From positions 1-58,254 of the forward strand of contig JANXXP010000391.1 in NCBI GenBank assembly GCA_025350595.1: 58,254 nt of DNA, in the 5' to 3' direction. A program made the translations under genes and the position numbers. Under the pieces are notes generated by a model. That model saw only the letters and a list, made by a program, of their open reading frames with translations, had not been told where the DNA came from and searched no databases. Below are positions 18,779-25,839 of the stretch, in pieces. How positions within the stretch are numbered: the first letter of the stretch is position 1; every line of letters begins with the position of its first letter. Source of the stretch: Bacteroidota bacterium (GTDB lineage: Bacteria > Bacteroidota > Bacteroidia > Bacteroidales > VadinHA17).

Positions 18779-19613
18779 AATTCTCAGAGAGTTCATCTTA
18801 AGAAGCATCGGAGAGGATATCGGAGATGGCGATCATACTTCTCAGGCTTGTATCCCGGAAAAGACAAAGGGCAAAGCGAAACTCCTTATCAAAGAAAAAG
18901 GAATCCTTGCAGGTGTCAGAGTTGCAAAAGAGGTTTTGCAAATTGTCGATAAAGATCTTAAACTTGAGGTTTTATTGGAAGATGGCACCCTGATCTTTCC
19001 CGGAGATATCGCATTCTATCTGGAGGGCCGTCAGCAATCTGTTCTTAAAGCGGAACGGCTTGTTCTGAACATTATGCAAAGGATGAGCGGAATAGCAACC
19101 AGCACTCATGAATATGTCAGCAAGCTTGAAGGTCTTAAAACAAAAATACTTGATACCCGAAAAACAACGCCCGGGATGAGATTTCTTGAAAAAGAAGCTG
19201 TGAGGATTGGTGGCGGAGTTAATCACAGAATGGGATTATTCGATATGATAATGTTAAAAGATAATCATATTGATTTTGCCGGAGGAATTGAGAAAGCAAT
19301 TACAAAGACTCAGGAATACCTTAACAAAAACAAATTGAATCTTAAGGTTGAAATTGAAGCCAGAAATCTTGATGATGTTAAAAAAATCATATCTATCGGA
19401 GGAGTTGACCGAATAATGCTGGACAACTTCAATATTCACGATACCCTGTTGGCTGTCAGAGAAATTTCAGGCAAATATGAAACAGAATCATCAGGAGGGA
19501 TAACTCTTGAAACAATCAGATCTTATGCCGAATGTGGTGTAGATTTCATTTCTGTAGGCGCTCTAACTCATCATATTAAAAGCCTGGATATGAGCCTTAA
19601 AGCAATAGAATAA
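18768..19613 (+). CDS. nadC: Nicotinate-nucleotide pyrophosphorylase (carboxylating)
   Basis: NadC (quinolinate phosphoribosyltransferase) converts quinolinate and PRPP to nicotinate mononucleotide, CO2 and pyrophosphate in de novo NAD synthesis. Motifs seen: EDIGDGDHTS near the N-terminus, the basic quinolinate/PRPP residues in LDTRKTTPGMR and VRIGGGVNHRMGL, KDNHI, IEIEARN-like strand EIEARNLDD, MLDNF and SSGGITLETI with SVGALTHH at the end. About 281 residues, the normal length. I chose the ATG at 18768 rather than a TTG at 18756; the ATG overlaps the end of the DUF4783 gene by 11 nt. No nadA or nadB is in the window. Confidence 0.96.
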   Translation: MENKILREFILRSIGEDIGDGDHTSQACIPEKTKGKAKLLIKEKGILAGVRVAKEVLQIVDKDLKLEVLLEDGTLIFPGDIAFYLEGRQQSVLKAERLVLNIMQRMSGIATSTHEYVSKLEGLKTKILDTRKTTPGMRFLEKEAVRIGGGVNHRMGLFDMIMLKDNHIDFAGGIEKAITKTQEYLNKNKLNLKVEIEARNLDDVKKIISIGGVDRIMLDNFNIHDTLLAVREISGKYETESSGGITLETIRSYAECGVDFISVGALTHHIKSLDMSLKAIE

Positions 19614-19691
19614 AAGACAAAAGTGGTAAATAAACGTTAAGCTTGGAAAGCAGAACGTAGAGAAGAAAAAACAAAAGACAAAACAGGCAGA

Positions 19692-20615
19692 ATGCAAAAT
19701 GGGAAAAGGAAAATCGAAGCCCCTGGCTGGAAAAATAAGCTTAAAAATCTGGTTCTCCCGGGTTTTAAAGGAATTCCAATAAGCAATGTTATAAAATTCG
19801 TAATAAAAGGATTCAGCAAAGGAGTGCTTGTTACTAGGGCATCTTCAATTGCGTTCAACATGTTGCTAGCACTACTGCCTGCCTCTGTTTTTCTTTTCAC
19901 CCTCATTCCATTTATTCCGATTCACAACTTTCAACTGGAGCTGATAAGGCTTTTTGAAAACATCCTTCCTTCAAATGCTTTTGCTTTTATGCAAACCACA
20001 ATCATTGATATCGTTACACATAAGAGCGGGGGATGGCTCATCATAATGTTTATTGCTACAATAATATTCTCAACAAACGGGATTCACGCAGTTATTCATG
20101 CATTTGTGGTATCGGCTCACACCTTTAAAACCAGGTCCTGGATTGATCAGCGGAAAATTTCCATAATTTTATTGGTGATTGTCGTTATATTGATTTCAAC
20201 AGCTGTCGCACTTTTAGTATTGGGGAAAATTGCAGTAAACAGGTTGGTATTACTCCACATTATAAAGCGGCAGTTTGTAATTCATGTTTTAATATTCCTT
20301 AAGTGGATATTAATTATCCTCCTGGTTTTTCTTGCGATCTCATTCTTATATTATCTTGCTCCTGCAAAGAGAGCCGACTTTAAATTTTTCTCACCGGGGT
20401 CCACTCTTGCGACACTCTTATTTATCCTTACGTCTCTCGGATTCTCAGCCTATGTTAACCATTACGGACAATACAATCGGCTTTACGGCTCACTCGGGAC
20501 ACTGATGGTAAGTCTTGGCTGGCTTTATCTGAATTCCATAGCCATCTTAATCGGATTTGAACTTAATGTTAGTACAAAAGCTGCAACTTCTACTATCCGC
20601 AGTGAAGATACTTAA
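19692..20615 (+). CDS. YihY/BrkB family inner-membrane protein
   Basis: A 307-residue integral membrane protein with about six hydrophobic segments. It carries the YihY/BrkB (virulence factor BrkB, UPF0761) pattern: ASSIAFNMLLALLPASVFLF near residues 50-70, FSTNGIHAVIHAF, YYLAPAKRADFKFFSPGS, and YGSLGTLMVSLGWLYLNSIA near the end. The family is often misnamed ribonuclease BN; its transport role is not settled. The first 30 residues are basic and probably cytoplasmic. The last 23 nt overlap the end of the convergent glutamine synthetase gene. The 78-nt gap before it is A-rich and holds an AACGTAGAG string similar to that before the second MacB-like permease. Confidence 0.9.
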   Translation: MQNGKRKIEAPGWKNKLKNLVLPGFKGIPISNVIKFVIKGFSKGVLVTRASSIAFNMLLALLPASVFLFTLIPFIPIHNFQLELIRLFENILPSNAFAFMQTTIIDIVTHKSGGWLIIMFIATIIFSTNGIHAVIHAFVVSAHTFKTRSWIDQRKISIILLVIVVILISTAVALLVLGKIAVNRLVLLHIIKRQFVIHVLIFLKWILIILLVFLAISFLYYLAPAKRADFKFFSPGSTLATLLFILTSLGFSAYVNHYGQYNRLYGSLGTLMVSLGWLYLNSIAILIGFELNVSTKAATSTIRSEDT

Positions 20616-22098
20616 TGACGAGTTTACTTATCTCTTCGTTTTTATTGTAAAGTTTTTCGCTAAGACCTTTATCATTAAAAGCTTTCAACTTAGTCACAAC
20701 ATTATCAATTACCCCGGTCGGGAACACTCCGTCTTTTTCAAAATAGTCCCTTTGAGCTAACAGGCAATCTGCCGATTCACAGCAAGATGCCGGAAGGGAT
20801 TCCAGTTTTTTATCCTTTTTCTTATCCTGTATTCTGAAAATATTATAGTTAACATAAAGTTCATCAGCAATTTCGAGAGCATTATCCATCTCAAGTCCAT
20901 GCTCAGTGGCAATTACAAGTCCGGCAAAAAGTTTATAAATATCAGCTGAGCCATCGGGAGATCTAAGCTCCACTGTTTGTTTTGATGGCATATCCTGAAA
21001 TTCTGTTTTATCAGCCGGATTAGCATCTTTTATCATATTCATTGTTCCATTCCAGCCCAGGGGTACACGAATCAGAACTGATCTGTTCCTGTCTCCCCAG
21101 CAGATATTTGTTGGTGCCTCCTGATGTGGAACCAGACGCAGATAAGAAGTTGGAATGGTATTCCCGAAAGCAGTAAGTGCTTTTGACAGGTCGAGGATAC
21201 CTGCAATCATCCGTTTGGCAACCTGACTCAGTTTCCCGTTTTCAACCATAAGGTTTACTCCGTCCTTTTCAAGCATCATATGAATATGCATTCCTGAGCC
21301 GGCTTTCCCAACAGTAATTTTCGGAGCGAAACTAACTTCAACACCATACTCAGAACTGAGACTGCGTAAAATCCATTTTGAGATAAGCAGCTGATCGACT
21401 GCCTCATCTATTTCAACCGGAAGAAATTCTATTTCATGCTGTTCAAAATCCTCTCCTGCTTTAGTAAAACTGCCTACTTCAGAATGACCATATTTTATTC
21501 TGCATCCTGCTTTTGCACAAAGCTCAAGGGCTTCAATCCTCAGATCCTCGAATTTTGCAAATGGGCGTGACTGGTGATATCCTTTCTGGTCAATCAAGGG
21601 ATAAAGATCATCGTGGGTTGAGTTAATATAATATTCAAGTTCTCCGAAAGCTTTCATTCTATAGCCAGTTTTTTCGATAAAACGGGTATAGGCTTTTCTA
21701 AGGATATATTCCGGAGCGCTTTCGAGAGGCTTCCCATCATTATTATAAAATGAGCAAAGTATTTCGAGAGTGGGAACGCTTGTAAAAGGATTAAGAAAAG
21801 CTGTACGGTACCGGGGGATCAGATAAAGATCGCTGGAGCCTGATTCGACAAATGAGAATAAACTTGAGCCATCAACTCTTTCTCCTGCAGTAAGTATTGA
21901 TTCAAGATGATCCCGGCTGTGTGGCACAAAATTCAGTGATTTGAGTTTGCCATCATCAGCCACATACCGGAAATTAAGCATTGATATTCCCTTAGCCTCA
22001 ATAAACCTGATGATATCTTCTCGTGTAAAGTCCAGAGAAGGCTTTTTTAGAAACTGAACCAATTCATTCGGGTTCATGAGGATATCGTTATTCTTCAT
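20593..22098 (-). CDS. glnA: Glutamine synthetase, type I-like
   Basis: Glutamine synthetase joins ammonia and glutamate with ATP use and is the main assimilating enzyme. The 501-residue protein has GSI-type motifs: NPFTSVPTLEILCSFYN and FGELEYYI (metal-binding Glu), GSGMHIHMML (His), SYLRLVPHQEAPTNICWGDR with NRSVLIRVP (substrate Arg and ATP site), and VELRSPDGSADIYKL near the C-terminus. I do not see the adenylylation-site motif of enteric GSI. The Cys-containing C-terminal part (SCCESADC) is unusual. An internal Met at residue 8 is an alternative start. It lies downstream of the Amt-PII operon but behind a strong terminator, with its own -7 box, so it is probably transcribed separately. 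Family sure; subtype less so. Confidence 0.9.
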   Translation of the reverse strand: MKNNDILMNPNELVQFLKKPSLDFTREDIIRFIEAKGISMLNFRYVADDGKLKSLNFVPHSRDHLESILTAGERVDGSSLFSFVESGSSDLYLIPRYRTAFLNPFTSVPTLEILCSFYNNDGKPLESAPEYILRKAYTRFIEKTGYRMKAFGELEYYINSTHDDLYPLIDQKGYHQSRPFAKFEDLRIEALELCAKAGCRIKYGHSEVGSFTKAGEDFEQHEIEFLPVEIDEAVDQLLISKWILRSLSSEYGVEVSFAPKITVGKAGSGMHIHMMLEKDGVNLMVENGKLSQVAKRMIAGILDLSKALTAFGNTIPTSYLRLVPHQEAPTNICWGDRNRSVLIRVPLGWNGTMNMIKDANPADKTEFQDMPSKQTVELRSPDGSADIYKLFAGLVIATEHGLEMDNALEIADELYVNYNIFRIQDKKKDKKLESLPASCCESADCLLAQRDYFEKDGVFPTGVIDNVVTKLKAFNDKGLSEKLYNKNEEISKLVIKYLHCG

Positions 22099-22127
22099 AA
22101 TCTGTGATCAATATTAAGTAAGCGGGG

Positions 22128-22135
22128 CAAAAATA
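22128..22135 (-). promoter_or_regulatory. Probable -7 box (TAnnTTTG) for glutamine synthetase
   Basis: Minus-strand TATTTTTG followed by C matches the Bacteroidota -7 consensus, 29 nt before the ATG. It lies between the PII terminator (22198-22225) and the gene, as expected for an independent promoter. No clear -33 TTTG at normal spacing. Confidence 0.5.
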
Positions 22136-22197
22136 GATAATTAACTCAAACAGAATTATGATAAATACTTCTATTCGGGGTATAATAAAAAACAAAA

Positions 22198-22225
22198 GTA
22201 GAGGCGCAAGATTTTGCACCTCTAC
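22198..22225 (-). terminator. Intrinsic terminator of the OMP-Amt-PII operon
   Basis: On the minus strand GTAGAGGTGCAA pairs with TTGCGCCTCTAC (one mismatch) around a short loop and is followed by a T-rich tract (CTTTTGTTTTTTATTA). It begins 31 nt after the stop of the second PII gene, so it should end that operon before glutamine synthetase. Confidence 0.82.
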
Positions 22226-22255
22226 AAGTCAACTAACTAACCAACCTGAAAAAAA

Positions 22256-22624
22256 TTATTCGATCAGCTTCATATCACCAGGTCCGGCTGTTGAGGCATC
22301 TCCACGGGACCCATTACTGATCCTTACTGATTCTTCGATATTGTAGCAGAAAATCATTCCGTCGCCTGTTTCTCCGGTGAAAGCAGCTTTTTCTATGCAA
22401 TCGATAGTTTTTTTAACATTAATATCGCGAAGCACGATTGAAAGAAATATCCTCCTGATAAACTGTGTGTCTACAGTTCCTCTGTATCCGTGCTGTCTTC
22501 GCATCTTTTCATTTCCTACACCCGATGCGTCCCAGTAAGAGAAGAAATCGATGCCAAGATCGGCGAGTGCAGTTTTAACATCTTCAAATTTTGATGTTCT
22601 AATAATAGCTTCAATTTTCTTCAT
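22256..22624 (-). CDS. Divergent PII nitrogen regulatory protein (second copy)
   Basis: A 122-residue PII-family protein. It begins MKKIEAIIR and has the C-terminal family region TGETGDGMIF with a later SRGD. PII trimers read 2-oxoglutarate and ATP/ADP and control ammonium channels and other targets. Several usual ligand residues differ: the T-loop reads YRGTVDTQF with no tyrosine at position 51, the VGNEK segment replaces the usual GRQKG (Gln39 lost), and residue 90, normally an ATP-contacting Lys, is Met. It has an extra acidic C-terminal tail (GPGDMKLIE). It lies 55 nt after the first PII gene and just before the terminator. It is best called PII-like; altered ligand response is inference. 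Confidence 0.88.
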   Translation of the reverse strand: MKKIEAIIRTSKFEDVKTALADLGIDFFSYWDASGVGNEKMRRQHGYRGTVDTQFIRRIFLSIVLRDINVKKTIDCIEKAAFTGETGDGMIFCYNIEESVRISNGSRGDASTAGPGDMKLIE

Positions 22625-22679
22625 TTTTTTATGTTCTTAATTAATAGCCTGTTAATTATATTATAAGCAATGATGCGTT

Positions 22680-23024
22680 CTAGTCCTTTATGAACAGCGA
22701 ATCATCACCTCTTTCACGTGTCCTGATCCTGTATGAATCATCGATTGTCGAGACAAAGATCTTGCCGTCTCCAAGTTCGCCAGTATAAGCAGTATCTAGA
22801 ATACAATCAATTGTTTTCTGTAAATTCTGATCACGAACAACAATTGAGAGTGTCCTTCTTGAAATAAATTCTGTATCCTGGCCCCGATAGGAACCCTTTC
22901 GTTTCTTTTCATTTCCAACACCAACAGTATCCCAGTAGGTAAAAAAATCAATGTCGATTGCATGTAAAGCCTCTTTTACTTCCTGAAATTTTGAGACTCT
23001 TATAATAGCTTCGATCTTTTTCAT
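22680..23024 (-). CDS. Divergent PII nitrogen regulatory protein (first copy)
   Basis: A 114-residue PII-family protein (GlnB/GlnK-like). MKKIEAIIR opens it, and TGELGDGKIFVS followed by YRIRTRERGDDSL closes it, keeping the C-terminal Lys and Arg residues for ATP. The T-loop YRGQDTEFISRR is about one residue short and has Thr at position 51 in place of the tyrosine that GlnD uridylylates. VGNEKK replaces the GRQKG context. It is therefore unlikely to be controlled by Tyr51 uridylylation. It lies 57 nt downstream of the ammonium transporter, and the second PII gene follows after 55 nt. This is the usual Amt-GlnK linkage, so binding to the channel is the likely role. Confidence 0.9.
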   Translation of the reverse strand: MKKIEAIIRVSKFQEVKEALHAIDIDFFTYWDTVGVGNEKKRKGSYRGQDTEFISRRTLSIVVRDQNLQKTIDCILDTAYTGELGDGKIFVSTIDDSYRIRTRERGDDSLFIKD

Positions 23025-23081
23025 ATTATCTGAATATTAATTAACTCTAAATTTACTAAAAATCCTTCAATAGGCAGATCC

Positions 23082-24632
23082 TCAATCATGATAAGCTTCT
23101 GCCCCATGTTCCCAAACGTCTAGTCCTCCAGTTCCAGTTTCGCCCTCTGCCTCAACACGAAGCTTATACGGGTAAGGTAATTTACTTACTGCAAGCATTA
23201 GAAGAAGGGAGACAATTAAAGTAACTGCTGTGATAGTAAAGCTCCCTATTGCCTGTGCTTTAAGAACACTCCATCCTCCTCCATAAAAAAGACCAGTTAC
23301 AGGAGCAGAATTATCAGCGCCCAATGGGCCTGTAGATCCAAACTGACCACTCGCAAACAATCCAAGAGATAGTGTGCCCCATATACCATTAAAACCATGA
23401 ACAGAAACTGCACCAACCGGGTCATCTATACGAAGATACTCCATAAGGTAAACACCTGCAAAGACAATAAGTCCCGATACGCCGCCAAGAATTATTGATC
23501 CCAAAGGAGATACCCAATAACACGGAGCAGTTATTGCAACCAACCCTGCCAGCAAACCATTAATTGCAAATCCAGTATCGAATTTCCCTTTGAAAGGGCC
23601 ATACCAAAGAGCACAAAGCATAGCAACCAAAGATCCTGCACAGGCTGCCAGGGTAGTATTTGCAGCAATTCTTCCAATTCCCTGGAAATCCATAGCTGAA
23701 AGTGTGCTTCCCGGGTTAAATCCGTACCAGCCAAACCATAGTAAAAAAGCTCCTACAGCAGCCAATGGTAAATTGTGTGCAGCTGGCAAACCTCCTTTGA
23801 CTTTGTTATCGCGCAAAAATACACGCCCGATTCTGGGACCTAAAACTATTGCACCTGCAAGTGAGACCATTCCTCCGATTGTGTGAACTACAGTTGAACC
23901 TGCGAAGTCGCGAAAACCCTGGCCTAATGAAGGTAAGAAATGACCCGGAGTTCCCATTAAGGCCAAAAATCCGTCAGGACCCCAAGCCCAGTGACCAATG
24001 ATAGGGTATATGAATGCTGTAACACCTATACTGTAAATGATGTCTCCGCGAAAGCTGGTACGTCCGATCATAGCTCCTGAAGTAATGGTAGAGGCAGTAT
24101 CAGCAAATGCAAACTGAAAGATCCAGTGAGCCAATATTGCAACGCCTGTTGCACCATATGTCTCAGGAACTCCCTGTAGGAAATACCAATGGTGCCCTAT
24201 GAATCCGCTCCCCTCACTAAACATGAAAGCATATCCAATTGCCCAGAAAGAAAGACCACAAATAGCGGTATCAAGGATACATTCTACTAAAATATTAACT
24301 GTCTCACGCTTTCTTGCAAATCCGGCTTCAAGCATCACGAATCCAGCCTGCATCCCGAATACCAAAAACGCAGCCACCAAAGTCCATACAGTATTTATAG
24401 TATTTATCATAGCTGTTTCATGAGCAGTGTAAGTGTCTACATCCGCTGCGCTGGCAGTTGTGCTGCCAAGGAGACCCGGAAGCAACATCATAGCTAAAAG
24501 GACTGCCAGCAATCCTATCATTTTACCGGCCAGAATTGTAATTCCAAACTTCCAGTCCTTAGGCTTTGACCAGTTTTCACGTATTCTGGCAAAGTACCGT
24601 CCGCGTCCGGGATTAATTGCGATTACTTTCAT
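23082..24632 (-). CDS. amt: Ammonium transporter Amt
   Basis: A 516-residue ammonium channel of the Amt/Mep/Rh family. An N-terminal hydrophobic segment (about 38-63, ending near ASAA) looks like a signal sequence, followed by eleven membrane helices. Key residues are present: DFAGSTVVH carries the conserved Asp and first pore His, VHGFNGIWGTL the second pore His, and WFGWYGFNPGS the family signature. The C-terminal tail GLDVWEHGAEAYHD is the PII-docking segment. It lies 39 nt after the outer-membrane protein gene and 57 nt before the first PII gene, so uptake and its control are on one transcript. Family and function are secure. Confidence 0.95.
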   Translation of the reverse strand: MKVIAINPGRGRYFARIRENWSKPKDWKFGITILAGKMIGLLAVLLAMMLLPGLLGSTTASAADVDTYTAHETAMINTINTVWTLVAAFLVFGMQAGFVMLEAGFARKRETVNILVECILDTAICGLSFWAIGYAFMFSEGSGFIGHHWYFLQGVPETYGATGVAILAHWIFQFAFADTASTITSGAMIGRTSFRGDIIYSIGVTAFIYPIIGHWAWGPDGFLALMGTPGHFLPSLGQGFRDFAGSTVVHTIGGMVSLAGAIVLGPRIGRVFLRDNKVKGGLPAAHNLPLAAVGAFLLWFGWYGFNPGSTLSAMDFQGIGRIAANTTLAACAGSLVAMLCALWYGPFKGKFDTGFAINGLLAGLVAITAPCYWVSPLGSIILGGVSGLIVFAGVYLMEYLRIDDPVGAVSVHGFNGIWGTLSLGLFASGQFGSTGPLGADNSAPVTGLFYGGGWSVLKAQAIGSFTITAVTLIVSLLLMLAVSKLPYPYKLRVEAEGETGTGGLDVWEHGAEAYHD

Positions 24633-24671
24633 ATTTCTATATTTTAAGTTTTAATTAATTTCTATTTCATA

Positions 24672-25427
24672 TTAAAAATTGATGTCAATCTGCACTGTGA
24701 AGGTGTTGGCATTCTGATTGTTTGTATTATAGTAGGCTTTCTTATTATTATAAATGTCATAGCCAATGATCATTGAAACATTTGTAGAGAAGGACCATGA
24801 AGCACCAAGATTAAGAGCTCCCAGATAATTTTTTCCTCCCTGATAATCAACGGCAAGCCAGAGTTTATCGGATATTTCTGTCATAGTCCTGTCCCAGGAA
24901 AGTAAGATCCCACTTTTTGCCTTATTAAGGTTTTCATCAACCAAAACCTTTTCATTACCTGAATAATAGCCGGCTGTAATCCTTCCAATCACAGGAATTG
25001 TTTTGGCAATCTCACCATACAAAATATTATAATCAGTAAGATTCTTTTTAAGACCAAAATTAAATGCTCCTAAAGCGATAGCAGGAGAGTTTTTAAACAA
25101 CGCATTCTCTGGGAAACCTATTTTTGCATTAAAATAAATTGGATGGTCATCGTAATTATTGTCTCCCATATATAAATAATCCACCCCAATTTCACCCTGG
25201 AATTTTTCGAATGGTAATAGACCTGTAGTCAGACCAAGATCTGTCATCCCGGCACCTCTGACTCCACCAATCTTGGAAGTCCTCAGATAAGTATCATACC
25301 CAAAGTGCATTGTTTTCCACTTTTGAAAATCGGTGGAAGGGATCCAAATCTGAGTTGAGGGTGTTGAATAAGAATTTTCAATGCTTAGAAAACAGAAAAT
25401 TCCAATAATTACAAAGATCTTTTTCAT
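24672..25427 (-). CDS. Outer-membrane beta-barrel protein linked to ammonium transport
   Basis: A 251-residue exported protein starting MKKIFVIIGIFCF, with a signal peptide ending about residue 21. I chose the ATG at 25427 because it opens directly into the signal peptide; a longer reading frame to 25544 would place it internally. The rest alternates polar and aromatic residues as in beta-barrels and ends TFTVQIDINF, with a terminal Phe as in many outer-membrane proteins. I do not recognise a named family. It is the first gene of the operon with amt and two PII genes, which suggests a pore for ammonium or another nitrogen source. That role is inferred from position only. Confidence 0.82.
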   Translation of the reverse strand: MKKIFVIIGIFCFLSIENSYSTPSTQIWIPSTDFQKWKTMHFGYDTYLRTSKIGGVRGAGMTDLGLTTGLLPFEKFQGEIGVDYLYMGDNNYDDHPIYFNAKIGFPENALFKNSPAIALGAFNFGLKKNLTDYNILYGEIAKTIPVIGRITAGYYSGNEKVLVDENLNKAKSGILLSWDRTMTEISDKLWLAVDYQGGKNYLGALNLGASWSFSTNVSMIIGYDIYNNKKAYYNTNNQNANTFTVQIDINF

Positions 25428-25513
25428 TCGTTTAAGTTTTAGGTTAATAACTCCTCTTTTACTTTTCATAAAAAGTACATTGTTGTACACTTTCTTATAT
25501 GGCAAACTATAAG

Positions 25514-25528
25514 TCCAAATGCATGCCA
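25514..25528 (-). promoter_or_regulatory. Weak sigma-54-like -24/-12 site upstream of OMP-amt operon
   Basis: Minus strand reads TGGCATGCATTTGGA. The -24 half (TGGCA) is perfect and the spacing of the second element is right, but the -12 GC is GA. The predicted start is about 75 nt before the ATG. A neighbouring NifA-like activator makes the site plausible, not proven. Confidence 0.3.
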
Positions 25529-25668
25529 GAAAGCAGGAATTCATCTATAAAATAAAAGTAAGAAAGTTGCAAATCAATACCGAATGGGCAATTCAGATTG
25601 TCTTAAAAATATTCAGGAAAATAATTAAAGGGGAAAAATACTACAATACTGTAATAAACTATAAAAAT

Positions 25669-25686
25669 TCCTACAAAAATGTAGGA
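25669..25686 (-). terminator. Possible terminator of the NifA-like gene
   Basis: TCCTAC and GTAGGA form a perfect 6-bp stem with a 6-nt A-rich loop. On the minus strand it is followed by ATTTTTATAG. It lies about 150 nt after the regulator stop codon, which is rather far, so the call is moderate. Confidence 0.45.
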
Positions 25687-25839
25687 TTTCAGTATTTATG
25701 GTTAGCACTGGTGTTCCCGAATAATAAATATATGCCTATACACACCTGATTATGTGTCAGTTAGCTCAGATGACTGTATCAAGGTTTCAACCGATTTGTT
25801 GTTGGACTAAAGTAGAAGTAAATGATTACTGAAGAAATC

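Larger units (their letters stand above)
25428..25839. other. 412-bp intergenic region between the OMP-Amt-PII operon and the NifA-like regulator gene
   Basis: No credible gene here. Seen: an inverted repeat GTACA-TTGT-TGTAC at 25475-25488; a sigma-54-like site at 25514-25528 (minus); a hairpin with a minus-strand T run at 25669-25686; and a weak inverted repeat ACAC-N8-GTGT at 25742-25757. A 76-codon open frame on the plus strand (25519-25749) is AT-rich and has no recognisable family features. Confidence 0.6.

Noticed and set aside
25428-25544. A longer start for the outer-membrane protein, reading to 25544.
   Set aside because: It would add 39 residues before a clear signal peptide; the ATG at 25427 starts that peptide directly.
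25519-25749. A 76-codon open frame in the 412-bp gap upstream of the OMP-amt operon.
   Set aside because: AT-rich composition with no family motif, no promoter on that strand, and it crosses sites that look regulatory for the other strand.
25742-25757. ACAC-N8-GTGT as a NifA upstream activator site.
   Set aside because: NifA sites have the form TGT-N10-ACA; this is ACA-N10-TGT, the wrong orientation of the half-sites.
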